A stretch of DNA of 64,000 nt from Streptomyces chromofuscus. Lineage in GTDB: Bacteria > Actinomycetota > Actinomycetes > Streptomycetales > Streptomycetaceae. The position numbers were made by a program, and so were the translations under genes. Location: NCBI RefSeq assembly GCF_015160875.1, contig NZ_CP063374.1, forward strand, positions 2,356,001-2,420,000. Direction: 5' to 3'. The notes beneath the pieces are model-generated. The model had not been told where the DNA came from and made no database searches. It saw only the letters and a program-made list of their open reading frames with translations. Of this stretch, positions 1-8,528 are shown in pieces; positions within the stretch are counted from its first letter, which is position 1; each line of letters begins with the position of its first letter.

Positions 1-1163
1 AGGGTGGACCCGCTGCGCAGCGAGGCGTCCGTCCGCCCGTGCACCAGCTGCAGCAGCTGCACGGCGAACTCGACGTCCCGCAGGCCGCCCGGGCCGAGCT
101 TCAGTTCCCGCTCGACCTCGGCGACCGGGATGTTCTCGACCACCCGGCGCCGCATCTTCTGCACGTCGGCGACGAAGTTCTCGCGCTCGGCGGCCTGCCA
201 CACCAGGGGGCCGACGGCGTCGACGTAGTCCGCGCCGAGTTCCAGGTCGCCGGCGACCGGGCGGGCCTTGAGCAGGGCCTGGAACTCCCAGGTCTTGGCC
301 CAGCGCTGGTAGTAGGCGAGGTGGCTGCTGAGCGTGCGGACCAGCGGACCGTTTCTGCCCTCGGGGCGCAGGTTGGCGTCGACGGGCCAGATGGAGCCCT
401 CGACGGTCGTCTCGGAGCAGATCCGCATCATGTGCGAGGCGAGCCGGCCGGCCGCCCGCAGTGCCTTGGCCTCGTCGGCGCCCTCGACGGCCTCCCCGAC
501 GAAGATCACGTCCACGTCGGAGACGTAGTTCAGTTCGTTCCCGCCGCACTTGCCCATCGCGATCACCGCGAGCCGGCACAGCGCGGCGTCGTCGGGCGCG
601 GCGTCGGACGCCAGGGCGAGGGCGCGGCGCAGCGTGGCGGTGGCCAGGTCGGCGAGTTCGGCGGCGGTCTCGGCGAGGTCGATCGTGCCGCAGACGTCGC
701 GGGCGGCGATGGACAGCAGACAGCGCCGGTAGGCGACGCGCAGGGAGACCGGGTCGGGGGCCTCGGCCAGTCCCCGCTCGAACTCCTCGACCCCCGGATG
801 CAGGTCGCGCGGCTCATAGGTGACCAGCGCCTGCCAGTCGCCGGCGTGCCGGGCGAGGTGGTCGGCGAGGGCGGTGGAGGCGCCGAGCACACCGAGGAGC
901 CGGTCGCGCAGGGGCTTGGAGCCGGTCAGGGTGTCGAGCAGTTCACGGCGTGCGGTGGGGTCGGGCTGCGCCTCCAGCAGGCGGGCCAGGCCGTGCAGGG
1001 CGAGATCGGGGTCGGCGGTGGCGCCCAGCGCGTCCAGCAGGACGGGATCGTCGCGTACGGCGCCCAGCCCGGCGGTCTCCAGCAGCCGCTCGGCGGCGGA
1101 CGCGTCGGTGAAGCCGTGCCGCAGCAGCCGGGTGAAGGTACTGCTTCTGCGCCCCGGCGTCAT
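1..1163 (-). CDS. glnE: Glutamate-ammonia-ligase adenylyltransferase GlnE, N-terminal part (gene runs off the window)
   Basis: The minus-strand frame is open from an ATG at 1163 to the window edge, giving about 387 N-terminal residues of a protein that is usually near 1000. GlnE adds or removes AMP on glutamine synthetase I and so tunes nitrogen assimilation. The nucleotidyltransferase signature GGNELNYVSDVD lies at about residues 207-218 and carries the paired acidic residues expected to bind metal. Downstream blocks such as RICSETTVEGSIWPVD and LKLGPGGLRDVEFAVQL are typical of the first catalytic half. The second half is outside the window. A glutamine synthetase-like gene lies 13 kb away but lacks the tyrosine that GlnE modifies. 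Identity is clear; only the 3' end is unseen. Confidence 0.93.
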   Translation of the reverse strand, partial: MTPGRRSSTFTRLLRHGFTDASAAERLLETAGLGAVRDDPVLLDALGATADPDLALHGLARLLEAQPDPTARRELLDTLTGSKPLRDRLLGVLGASTALADHLARHAGDWQALVTYEPRDLHPGVEEFERGLAEAPDPVSLRVAYRRCLLSIAARDVCGTIDLAETAAELADLATATLRRALALASDAAPDDAALCRLAVIAMGKCGGNELNYVSDVDVIFVGEAVEGADEAKALRAAGRLASHMMRICSETTVEGSIWPVDANLRPEGRNGPLVRTLSSHLAYYQRWAKTWEFQALLKARPVAGDLELGADYVDAVGPLVWQAAERENFVADVQKMRRRVVENIPVAEVERELKLGPGGLRDVEFAVQLLQLVHGRTDASLRSGST

Positions 1164-1250
1164 CCTCGCCCTCCCGTCCGGATCAACGTGGTACGAGCCG
1201 AGCCTAACCGGCCCGCCCCCGACAGGCGCCGACAAGTTCGACCGGGCCGG

Positions 1251-1395
1251 CCCGCGACAGGCCCCGACCGGTTACGCCGGCCCGCCCGCGACAAGCGCCG
1301 CTGTCCTCCCCCCGGCAAAGGTGCCGATGAGTCGCGCCCAGTCCACCCGCGACAGGCCCCGACCAGTTACGCCGACCCGCCCACGACAGCCGCCG
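1251..1395. repeat. Degenerate direct repeats in the glnE upstream spacer
   Basis: Two copies of about 45-50 bp, at about 1251-1295 and 1346-1390 (offset 95 bp), share a core GACAGGCCCCGACC and differ at only a few positions. Shorter echoes of the same motif (GACAGGCGCCGAC and similar) occur on both sides. The 1164-1522 spacer has no convincing gene. The long plus-strand frame through it is the mirror of glnE plus this repeat. Confidence 0.6.
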
Positions 1396-1523
1396 AAGAC
1401 CTCCCCGCCCCGCATGCGAAAGCTGCCGACGAGTCCCGCCCAGCCCACCCTGCTGGTGCACGCCGGTCCGCCCTGGCGGCGAACCGGCATCCCCTGCCCT
1501 GCTCCGCAGGAACTTCGTTTCCT

Positions 1524-1543
1524 CCCCGGCCTGAAGGCCGGGG
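1524..1543. repeat. Short perfect hairpin, possible IS200/IS605-type end remnant
   Basis: A 9-bp perfect stem (CCCCGGCCT at 1524-1532, AGGCCGGGG at 1535-1543) closes on a 2-nt loop and is preceded by TTTCCT and followed by TATCC. Such small subterminal hairpins are typical of IS200/IS605 transposon ends, and the motif looks like one repeated around actinobacterial tnpB genes, but no tnpA or tnpB is present. It could also act as an attenuator for the gene starting at 1565. Confidence 0.4.
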
Positions 1544-1564
1544 TATCCACAAAGGAGAGCCCCG

Positions 1565-2092
1565 ATGAACGGCACACCACCACAGACGCTGCTCGACGCG
1601 CGCTACAGCGACGCGACGGCCACCGCGACCCCCTGGCCCGTGGCCGAGGCGCTGCTCAAGGAGGCCGAGCTGTTCTGGATCTCGACGGTACGTCCGGACG
1701 GGCGGCCGCACGTGACGCCGCTGCCCGCCGTCTGGTCGGACGCGGCACTGCACTTCTGCACCGGCCCCGAGGAGCGCAAGGCACGCAACCTCGCCGGGAA
1801 TCCGCACGTCGTCCTGACCACGGGCACCAACCTCTGGAACAGCGGCTACGACCTGGTCGTCGAGGGTGAGGCGGTCCGCGTGACCGACGACGGCCGGCTG
1901 CGCGAACTGGCGGCGGCCTGGGAGGCGAAGTACGGCGACTTCTGGCGGTTCGAGGTGCGGGACGGCTGCTTCCACCACGGCCCGGGACACGCGTACGTCT
2001 ATTCGGTGGCGCCCCGCACGGTTTTCGGCTTCGGTAAGGGCGAGCCGTTCAGCCAGACCCGCTGGCGTTTCGACGATCCGGAGGAACACTGA
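1565..2092 (+). CDS. Pyridoxamine 5'-phosphate oxidase-family (PPOX) flavin/F420-binding protein
   Basis: This encodes 175 residues. The start is set by AAAGGAGAG seven bases upstream of the ATG. The fold signature sits near the N-terminus: FWISTVRPDGRPHVTPLPAV (about residues 38-57), followed by CTGPEERKARNL and NPHVVLTTG, the split beta-barrel of the PPOX superfamily that binds FMN or F420. No family member with this exact layout has an assigned substrate here, so the reaction is unknown; a small-molecule reductase or oxidase is likely. The stop overlaps the next start (TGATG), so the downstream VOC gene is probably co-translated. Confidence 0.8.
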   Translation: MNGTPPQTLLDARYSDATATATPWPVAEALLKEAELFWISTVRPDGRPHVTPLPAVWSDAALHFCTGPEERKARNLAGNPHVVLTTGTNLWNSGYDLVVEGEAVRVTDDGRLRELAAAWEAKYGDFWRFEVRDGCFHHGPGHAYVYSVAPRTVFGFGKGEPFSQTRWRFDDPEEH

Positions 2093-2541
2093 TGGACTTC
2101 ACGCTCGAAGTGATCCCGCTGCCCGTGAGCGACATCGACCGGGCCCGCGACTTCTACCGGGACAAGGTCGGGTTCCACGTCGACATCGACCAGGAGGTCA
2201 TGCCGGGCATGCGGATCGTCCAGCTGACGCCTCCCGGCTCGGGCTGTTCGATCGCCCTCGGCGACAGCATCTGGGACATGGCGCAGGGCCAGACCAAGCC
2301 CGAGCCCGGCTCCTACCAGGGCCTGCAGCTGTGCGTCGCCGACATCAAGGCGGCCCGCGCGGAACTGGTCGAGCGGGGCCTGGAGATCTCCGAGCCCGTC
2401 CAGTACGCCCCCGACGACGGCGCCACCTTCATGTACTTCAAGGACCCCGACGGCAACGGCTGGTCGATCCAGGAGTACCGCCGCCGGGCCACGGAGCCCC
2501 TGCACCAGGTGGTGCGGGACTCGGCGGACCGCCGGCGGTGA
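2092..2541 (+). CDS. VOC (glyoxalase/bleomycin-resistance) family protein
   Basis: A 149-residue single-domain protein begins with the pattern IPLPVSDIDRARDFYRDKVGF and ends with FMYFKDPDGNGWSIQEY, the two halves of the beta-alpha-beta-beta-beta vicinal oxygen chelate fold. Members are metal-dependent lyases or dioxygenases, or drug-binding proteins; the sequence does not say which. Its ATG overlaps the stop of the PPOX gene by one base, giving a two-gene operon. The final residues after QEYRRRA are a basic tail without known function. Confidence 0.82.
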   Translation: MDFTLEVIPLPVSDIDRARDFYRDKVGFHVDIDQEVMPGMRIVQLTPPGSGCSIALGDSIWDMAQGQTKPEPGSYQGLQLCVADIKAARAELVERGLEISEPVQYAPDDGATFMYFKDPDGNGWSIQEYRRRATEPLHQVVRDSADRRR

Positions 2542-2646
2542 CTCGTACCACTCCTGCCGCCTGTTCAGGAAGTGGCGTCGGCCGGAAGCCGCTCCGCGCA
2601 ATTGACGTCGGAGCAGCAGAAGAAGAAGGATGATGATGATGATGAA

Positions 2647-2667
2647 GGGGTGCGGAAGCTGCACCCC
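2647..2667. terminator. Putative terminator after the PPOX-VOC operon
   Basis: GGGGTGC (2647-2653) and GCACCCC (2661-2667) form a perfect 7-bp stem with a 7-nt loop. It is preceded by a run of GAT/GAA triplets (about 2619-2645) that looks like a short triplet slippage tract. A second hairpin, GGGGCGC/GCGCCCC at 2739-2754, lies between this operon and the oppositely directed permease gene and probably serves it. Confidence 0.55.
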
Positions 2668-2691
2668 CGCGCCCTGCGCATATGCATGGGT

Positions 2692-2777
2692 GTCTGACCT
2701 GGGCTTTTCCACTGGGGTTCGTCGAAGGTCAACGATCAGGGGCGCCCGCGCCCCGTAGTTCCGTGCCCAGGTCAGAC
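2692..2777. repeat. 13-bp inverted repeat enclosing a terminator hairpin
   Basis: GTCTGACCTGGGC at 2692-2704 is repeated exactly in inverted orientation, GCCCAGGTCAGAC, at 2765-2777. The 60-bp interior carries its own GC hairpin at 2739-2754. Either this is an elaborate bidirectional terminator between convergent operons, or the inverted ends of a very small non-autonomous element. Confidence 0.55.
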
Positions 2778-2790
2778 CATGAAGATCAGC

Positions 2791-4137
2791 TCAGGAGCGC
2801 AACGCGTCGACGGGCTCCATGCGGGAGGCCCGCAATGACGGGTAGAGACCGGCCAGTAGTCCGACAAGGGCTCCGGCGACCGGGGCTCCGCAGGCGAGAC
2901 GGACGTCCAGAACCGGAGTCCAGTCCCTGATGGCGGAGACGGTTACCACGACAACCATGCCAAGGACGGCGCCGATGACGCCGCCGAGGAGTCCGATGGT
3001 CGTCGACTCGACCAGGAACTGGCCGGCGACCTGTCGTCGCGAGGCCCCGAGGGCACGGCGCAGCCCGATCTCTCCGATCCGATCCATGACCGTCACCAGC
3101 GTGACGTTGGCGATGCCGATGGCCCCAACCACCAACGAGACCAGTCCGAGTACCAGGAACAGGCCGTTGACGTCGCCCTGTACTCCCTTGCGTGCCTTGG
3201 TCAGGTCGGGCGGTGCCGTGACGGTGAGGGCGTCCTCGGCTCCGGGAGCCAGCGCGATCGGTGCCTGGTGGGCGACCTGCTTCGCCGCGCCGAGCGCGGT
3301 GTTGATCAGTACCCGGGTCACCACTCCGAGCCCCAGCTGATCCTTGGCTGTCGTGGGCGGCAGGATCACTGCGGTGGAGACGTGCTGTTCCCGTTCGGCT
3401 CCGCCGAGAATTCCGATCACGGTATAGGCCTGGCCCTTCAGGAAGACCGCTGGGGAGTCCTGAACCGAGCTGATGCCGAGGAGCCGTGCGGCCTGGTCGC
3501 CAAGCACCGCCACCCGGTCGTGCCTGGCGATGTCCCCGTCGTCGAAGAAACGCCCGGCGGCCATCCTGCCGCGCACCGCGGCGGGAAGCGTGGGGGAGGC
3601 CGCGAGGACGGCCATGGTCTGGCCGGTGATGTCTCCGGGAGCGACCACGTCGTTCGCACGTACCTGAACGCTCGCGGTTTCCCGGGAGTCGGCGATCGCG
3701 GCCACCGAAACGACCCCAGCCAGCCGCCGGACCGCGTCGACGCCCGACCAGTCCACGAGCGGGACAGGGTCGGCCGACACGGGTGGCGGGGGTACCACCA
3801 CGGTGACCGAGGTGGCGGTGAGGGAATCGAAGCGACCGACGATCTGGTTGCCCGCCGTGGCCGACACTCCGATGGTGATGACCAGGGTCGTGATGCCCAG
3901 AACCGTGCCCAAAGTGGTCAGGGCGGAGCGCGTTGGACGGGCGAGCACCCCTGCCAGGGCCTCGGTCCACAGGTCCCTGAGGTCCATCCGGGGACGCTCG
4001 ATGACCCTCGCGTCGCCGCGACGCCGTACACGTCCCCGGCGAACGGTGTTCCGTCCGCCGGCGCGCCGGTCGTCGATCAGTGGGCCTGCCGGATGCGTCG
4101 GGGCCGCCGACTTCAGGACGCGCGTTCGGGCCCTCAT
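2791..4137 (-). CDS. MacB/FtsX-type ABC transporter permease
   Basis: This is a 448-residue membrane protein. After a basic cytoplasmic leader of about 60 residues comes a first membrane helix (about 65-95, starting SALTTLGTVLGITTLVITIG), a large extracytoplasmic MacB-like domain (about 100-310) and three C-terminal helices (about 325-430) with GEIGLRRALGASRRQV, the motif that contacts the ATPase. It ends with EPVDALRS, as MacB/LolC-type permeases do. Its ATG overlaps the ATPase stop (ATGA), which fixes the start despite the unusual arginine-rich leader. It should work with the ATPase and adaptor upstream to pump or signal across the membrane. Confidence 0.88.
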   Translation of the reverse strand: MRARTRVLKSAAPTHPAGPLIDDRRAGGRNTVRRGRVRRRGDARVIERPRMDLRDLWTEALAGVLARPTRSALTTLGTVLGITTLVITIGVSATAGNQIVGRFDSLTATSVTVVVPPPPVSADPVPLVDWSGVDAVRRLAGVVSVAAIADSRETASVQVRANDVVAPGDITGQTMAVLAASPTLPAAVRGRMAAGRFFDDGDIARHDRVAVLGDQAARLLGISSVQDSPAVFLKGQAYTVIGILGGAEREQHVSTAVILPPTTAKDQLGLGVVTRVLINTALGAAKQVAHQAPIALAPGAEDALTVTAPPDLTKARKGVQGDVNGLFLVLGLVSLVVGAIGIANVTLVTVMDRIGEIGLRRALGASRRQVAGQFLVESTTIGLLGGVIGAVLGMVVVVTVSAIRDWTPVLDVRLACGAPVAGALVGLLAGLYPSLRASRMEPVDALRS

Positions 4138-4874
4138 CGGCTCTCCTCGATGAGCCGTCCGTCACTTATCCTTACCCGCCTGTCGGCCCGCACGCTGACC
4201 GCCTCCTCATGGGTGATGACGACCAGGGTCATGCCCTGCTCGCTCAGCCGGTCGAAAAGGTCCAGCACCGACTTGGTGTTCTCACTGTCGAGGTTGCCGG
4301 TGGGCTCGTCGCAGAGCAGCAGAGCAGGCTCGCTCATCAGCGCCCGGGCGATCGCGACACGCTGTCTTTCACCACCGGAGAGCTTGTCCGGCCGGAAGCC
4401 GACCCGGTGCCCCATGCCGACCCGCTCCAGCGCCTCTTCGGCTCTTGTGCGGCGGCCGGCGCGGCCGCGTCCGGGGAGCGGTCGTCGGTAGGCCTCGGCC
4501 AGCATGACGTTCTCGTCCACCGTCCGGTAGGGCAGCAGATGGAAGGACTGGAAGACGAATCCGATCCGGCTGCCGCGCAGCGAGGTGCGCTCCAGGTCGC
4601 CGAGCGTGTTGGTTTCCACCCCGTCGAGCCAGTAGGAACCCGAGGTGGGGCGGTCCAGCAGTCCCAGGGTGTTGAGTAGCGTCGACTTTCCGGAACCGGA
4701 CGGTCCGACTATCGACAGGTGCTCGCCGCGCCGGACGGTCAGGTTGACGTCGCGCAGGGCATGCACCGGCGGTTCGGAGTCGAAGGTCCGGTTGACGGAG
4801 ACCAGTCGGATGACGACGGTGTCCGGGTCGGACGCGGGGGACGCCGCCGCGACGGACGTCGGCAGGCCGGTCAT
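4134..4874 (-). CDS. MacB/LolD-type ABC transporter ATP-binding protein
   Basis: This encodes 246 residues with all ABC ATPase motifs: Walker A GPSGSGKST (about 57-65), Q-loop VFQSFHLLPY, signature LSGGERQRVAIARAL (about 164-178), Walker B LLLCDEPTGNLD and switch histidine VITHE. The sequence after Walker A (TLGLLDRPTSG) is typical of the MacB/LolD subgroup that drives mechanotransmission rather than classical import. Both ends overlap neighbours by four bases (ATGA), so it is translated in lockstep with the adaptor before it and the permease after it. Confidence 0.92.
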   Translation of the reverse strand: MTGLPTSVAAASPASDPDTVVIRLVSVNRTFDSEPPVHALRDVNLTVRRGEHLSIVGPSGSGKSTLLNTLGLLDRPTSGSYWLDGVETNTLGDLERTSLRGSRIGFVFQSFHLLPYRTVDENVMLAEAYRRPLPGRGRAGRRTRAEEALERVGMGHRVGFRPDKLSGGERQRVAIARALMSEPALLLCDEPTGNLDSENTKSVLDLFDRLSEQGMTLVVITHEEAVSVRADRRVRISDGRLIEESR

Positions 4875-6274
4875 TGGCCGACCACAACCTGATCGCCCGC
4901 CTTCAGGGCGTCACCGGACGGCGTGACCTCCACCTGCCCCTCAGCGGAAAGACCCGGCTTGACGGAGACCTCCACGACAGTGGTGCCACGCCGGACCCGA
5001 ACCATGGCATGCCCGTCGGCCGACGTGTGGAGCGCGGCGATGGGCACCGTCAACACGTCACCGGTCGAGGAACCCACCTCGATGGTCACCTTCGCGGACC
5101 CGTTGGCGTTCTTTGTCAGCTTCCCCGCCGGGATGGAGATCTGCACCGGTACCGGGGCCGAGGCGTCACCGCTACCGCCGCCCGATGTCTGCGGTGCGTT
5201 CGTGTCGTCCCCCGCGTCGTTCTTCGGCACATCGTCGCCGAGTGCGACCAGTTTCCCCTCCACCTCCTTGCCGTCGGGGGTCTCCACCCGCGCCGTCATG
5301 CCCTTGTGGAGCAACGATGCGTCGTTGCCCGGCACCACGGCCTGCACCACCACCTCGGAGCTTGTCACCGTGCCGACTGGTCCCGAGGGGGTGTCACCGA
5401 TCTTTATGGACACCTCGTCCAACCGGGCCGGAAGGTCCGACAGGAAGACGATCTCGCCCGCAGGGACCTTGGTTCCGTAGCCGGCCCGGAAGGCCGAGAG
5501 TGCGGCGTTGGCCGTGTTCAGCTGCTGCTGTGCTGCCCTGAGCCGGAGCCTTCCCTCTTCGCCTCCGGTGCCGGCGTCGTCGCCAGGGCCCTCGGAGTCG
5601 CTGCCGGGATTCTGTGCCGCGAGGAGGGCCTGCTGTGCGGTGGTCACATCCGCTTCCAGCGTCCCCAGCCGTTGCCTGTCGGCGAAAGAGGGCTCCTGCG
5701 CGCGGTAGCCCTTGCTCCCGTACCAGCGGCTCACGGCCGCGGCGTCCTCCTGCCCGTACGTCCCGGTGGGCCCACCGGGGGCGAAGCCGAGCCGGGCCAG
5801 GGCCTGCTCGAGTTGCTTGACGTCGTCTCCGGACGCGCCGGGCCCGAGCGTGCGGTACATCGGAACGGTTCCCCGCAGCACCATCACGGGTCGGCCGCTC
5901 ACCTGCATCAGTACGTCGCCCTCCTTCACCTCCGTCCCCGCGACCGGTGCCTTGGTGACCCGCTGGACGATGGCATCACCTGCCCCGGAGTCGCCGGAGC
6001 CGGAATCCGGGGAGCCGACGGGCCCGGCCAGGTCCAGCCGTTGCGGTGAGGCGTACTCCACCGAGCCCTGGGCGACCACGGTCGCGGTCAGCGACCGCCG
6101 CTCGACCGCGACGGTGACCGGTCCCGCCTTCGGTGGTCGGTGCGCGGCAGCTGCGTCCGCCGGCGACTGCATCCGGGCTCCGGCGAACCATCCGCACGCT
6201 CCCACCAGTGCCACCCCGCCGACGATGATCCCCAACTGCTCGGGGCGGCTGCGTGCCCGTTTGCGGCGCCTCAC
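4871..6274 (-). CDS. HlyD-like membrane-fusion adaptor with peptidoglycan-binding domain
   Basis: This encodes 467 residues starting at a GTG that overlaps the preceding stop (GTGA). An N-terminal membrane anchor (about 14-33) leads to a beta-barrel part, a PG_binding_1 domain (about 142-184, LGPGASGDDVKQLEQALARLGF), a coiled-coil hairpin (about 200-265) and C-terminal HlyD/MacA-like domains with a DGKEVEGKLVAL stretch. This layout is common in actinobacteria, where the adaptor ties a MacB-type transporter to the cell wall instead of an outer membrane. It sits between the lipoprotein and ATPase genes in the same operon. The substrate is unknown. Confidence 0.85.
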   Translation of the reverse strand: MRRRKRARSRPEQLGIIVGGVALVGACGWFAGARMQSPADAAAAHRPPKAGPVTVAVERRSLTATVVAQGSVEYASPQRLDLAGPVGSPDSGSGDSGAGDAIVQRVTKAPVAGTEVKEGDVLMQVSGRPVMVLRGTVPMYRTLGPGASGDDVKQLEQALARLGFAPGGPTGTYGQEDAAAVSRWYGSKGYRAQEPSFADRQRLGTLEADVTTAQQALLAAQNPGSDSEGPGDDAGTGGEEGRLRLRAAQQQLNTANAALSAFRAGYGTKVPAGEIVFLSDLPARLDEVSIKIGDTPSGPVGTVTSSEVVVQAVVPGNDASLLHKGMTARVETPDGKEVEGKLVALGDDVPKNDAGDDTNAPQTSGGGSGDASAPVPVQISIPAGKLTKNANGSAKVTIEVGSSTGDVLTVPIAALHTSADGHAMVRVRRGTTVVEVSVKPGLSAEGQVEVTPSGDALKAGDQVVVGQ

Positions 6275-7206
6275 CCGACACCGTCACCGCTGGTCGGGGC
6301 CTTGAAGAACTTCGGGAAGTAGGCGGCCCGGAATTCCCTGCCGCACTCCAGGTCCTGCATCGCCTGCTCGATGTCCCTGGTGAGCAACGGCAGGGCCTCG
6401 TCCTTGCTCATGGACTTCACGGGGGTCCCATCGGCGTTCACGTCGCCCGCGCTGGACCCGGGGGGAGCGGAGGTGCCCGCCCGGAGCTTCACCATGTCGC
6501 CGATGCCGGTCGGTTGCGTGGTCGTGACGGGTATGCCGTGGTCCTTCAGGCACGAGGCGTAAGACTGCGCCAGAGCGACGAGTTCGGGGTCCCCGTTGAG
6601 CGCCTGCGCGTTCGTCTGATCCTCTGCCGCGGCTTTGGCACTTTGCTCCTTGGTAGAAGCGGAGCCGTAGACACTCTTGTAAGCCGACGTCAGGCAACCG
6701 TCCGGCAGCTGACCGCTGACCTTCGCCTCCCGTCCTGGGACACCCATCGCTTTGTCGTAGGCGGCCTTCTGCGCGGGAGTGAGTGCGGAGACGTAGTCGG
6801 CGTTGGCTGTTTCGGCCGAGTTCTCCAGGGACGCCCGGCTGCCCAGGGCCTGGGGATCGTTGGGGTAAACGATGCCGGCGTAGACGCCGAAACCGTACTT
6901 CTGCCGATACTTCTTGGTCAGCTCGTAGTCCGCCCCGTCGGTCGCCCAGGAGGCCATGGGGTCCTCGGGGGCCACGGGGGTGTAGATGAACCCCTGCTCC
7001 TTCATGCAGGCTGCCTTCGCGTTCTCCAAGAGGTACTGCTTCTTGAGGTCCGCGCTTGCGTTCGCCGGAACGTCGAGTTGCCCCGACGACCCGGCCAAGG
7101 GCTGACCCCCGTCCGCCGAGTGAGATGCCGTGCCGCTGCAGGCCGCCAGCAGCGGGAGCAGACTCACCGCAACGGCCAGTTTCCGAACAGGGCGGGATGT
7201 GGACAT
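6271..7206 (-). CDS. Secreted lipoprotein, first gene of the MacB-type transporter operon
   Basis: This encodes 311 residues from the ATG at 7206, chosen over an upstream in-frame GTG because GGAAGAG precedes it and because it gives a clean signal peptide with lipobox LLAAC (Cys 23). The mature protein has paired cysteine contexts (AKAACMKEQGF, YASCLKDHGI, LECGREFRAAYFP), which suggests a disulfide-containing solute- or wall-binding domain. No named family is recognised. It overlaps the adaptor start by four bases, so it is probably a surface accessory of the transporter, perhaps a sensor or substrate receptor. Confidence 0.75.
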   Translation of the reverse strand: MSTSRPVRKLAVAVSLLPLLAACSGTASHSADGGQPLAGSSGQLDVPANASADLKKQYLLENAKAACMKEQGFIYTPVAPEDPMASWATDGADYELTKKYRQKYGFGVYAGIVYPNDPQALGSRASLENSAETANADYVSALTPAQKAAYDKAMGVPGREAKVSGQLPDGCLTSAYKSVYGSASTKEQSAKAAAEDQTNAQALNGDPELVALAQSYASCLKDHGIPVTTTQPTGIGDMVKLRAGTSAPPGSSAGDVNADGTPVKSMSKDEALPLLTRDIEQAMQDLECGREFRAAYFPKFFKAPTSGDGVG

Positions 7207-7513
7207 GCTCTTCCGTTCGATCGAGAGGATGGGTGTTGCGTATGGGCCCGGGGAAACCACCCATCGCGGGCGTCGCGGCCTGTGCCCATGTCGACGGCAT
7301 CAGAGCGGCGGAGCACGGCACCATGGGCGGCCCGGCCTTCACGACCTCGGGGTGTCACCTGAGTTCGAGATTGGCGTCCGCAGGTGATGGCCACAGGTTC
7401 GGACGATGACCAAGTGGTAACAGCCGGTTCTGAGCCCTGCGTGTACCACCAAGTCAACGCGGCTCGTTCAAGCTGCCTCCCGCGGACCACTGGGCAGCCT
7501 GGTTGTCGCCGAT
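7207..7513. other. Intergenic spacer; probable promoter of the transporter operon
   Basis: There is no gene in these 307 bases. The spacer should contain the promoter of the lipoprotein-led operon and the terminator of the metalloprotease gene. A short CACCTG...CAGGTG inverted pair with about 19 bases between is visible near 7356-7386, but nothing stronger. Confidence 0.4.
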
Positions 7514-8422
7514 TCACGGCACTCGCGGCCCAGTGACGAAGTGGTCGTTCTCGTCGTAGGGCCAGGCGTTGGCGATGCATCCGTGGAGGCCCTTGATCTG
7601 CTGCATCATCACGGGGGCCAGTTGGCCGGGGCCCGCGCAGGTCCTGTGCGTGTAGCCCAGGAAGTGCCCCATCTCGTGGTTGATGATCAGCGCCCGGTAA
7701 TCATGAATCGGACCGTCGAACGTGGGCGAGCCCTTGACCCACCGCTTGAGGTTCACCACCACCCCACCGGGGACCTCGCAGTTGTATTCGCCTCCGGTGT
7801 CCTGCTGGATGCCCGCCCAGCACAGGGCGTCCGCCGTCCCCGGTGTCGCGATCGTGACGGTGAGGTCATGAGGCTGTCCCGCGCTCACCAACTGGAACGA
7901 GTAGGCCGGGTTGTGGGTCCAGCCCCGGGGGGCGGCGAGTATGTCGGCGATCTCGTCCGCCGCTTGGGTCGGCGAGATGTCGAGGCCGGTCTCGACCTTC
8001 ACCACGTACCGGAGTGGACGCGGACCTTGGCCCACCTTCGCACCGCCGGCCTGCGCCGGGACGAACGTGCCGACGCCCGTCGAGGGAACGTCGATCTCGC
8101 TGGGCGTCGGGGTGGGGCTGGGCGTCGGAGCGGGCGTCGTCGTGGGAGCGGGCGTGGTCGTGGAAGCCGGCGTGGTCGTGGAAGCCGGCGTGGGGGTGAC
8201 GGGTGGCACGCTCCGTGGGTGCGGCGCACCGCTCGACGGGTCGCTTCGCCCCTGGTCAAGGAAGAGCGCGCCGGAGCCGAGCAGGCCCGCGGCCACCAGG
8301 GTGCCGCCCAGGTACTTCCGGCCCCGGCGGCGCGAGGCCCGGTGACGGCCACCGCGGTGGGAGGCCACGGCGCTGCCAGTGGTTGGTGCGTATTCCCGCT
8401 GTCGTGCCGAGTGCATGGCCAT
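7514..8422 (-). CDS. DUF3152 metzincin-like secreted or membrane-anchored protease
   Basis: This encodes 302 residues with a basic cytoplasmic leader, one membrane helix (about 38-56), a Thr/Pro-rich spacer (about 73-108) built from repeats of TTTPA, and a DUF3152 domain. Near the C-terminus, about residues 249-259, is HEMGHFLGYTH, the HExxHxxGxxH zinc motif of metzincins, followed by MMQQ in the place of the Met-turn. It is thus probably a zinc protease displayed outside the membrane on a flexible stalk. An alternative ATG lies two codons in. It is transcribed away from the two-component operon and may share its regulatory region. Confidence 0.83.
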   Translation of the reverse strand: MAMHSARQREYAPTTGSAVASHRGGRHRASRRRGRKYLGGTLVAAGLLGSGALFLDQGRSDPSSGAPHPRSVPPVTPTPASTTTPASTTTPAPTTTPAPTPSPTPTPSEIDVPSTGVGTFVPAQAGGAKVGQGPRPLRYVVKVETGLDISPTQAADEIADILAAPRGWTHNPAYSFQLVSAGQPHDLTVTIATPGTADALCWAGIQQDTGGEYNCEVPGGVVVNLKRWVKGSPTFDGPIHDYRALIINHEMGHFLGYTHRTCAGPGQLAPVMMQQIKGLHGCIANAWPYDENDHFVTGPRVP

Positions 8423-8528
8423 TCAAACTGGGGATTTCAGATGATCGCCACGAGTTCGAACCATCACGAACCGGTAACGAGCAGTCGCGCGGTCGGTCGG
8501 GTGGCGTTGCCTGTCGGCGGCACGCCGA

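Noticed and set aside
39..1568. 509-residue plus-strand frame opposite glnE
   Set aside because: It is the antisense shadow of glnE extended through repeat DNA; no ribosome site, low-complexity Gly/Arg/Val translation.
2619..2645. GAA/GAT triplet run as a CRISPR or regulatory repeat
   Set aside because: Too short and simple; a slippage tract next to a terminator is sufficient explanation.
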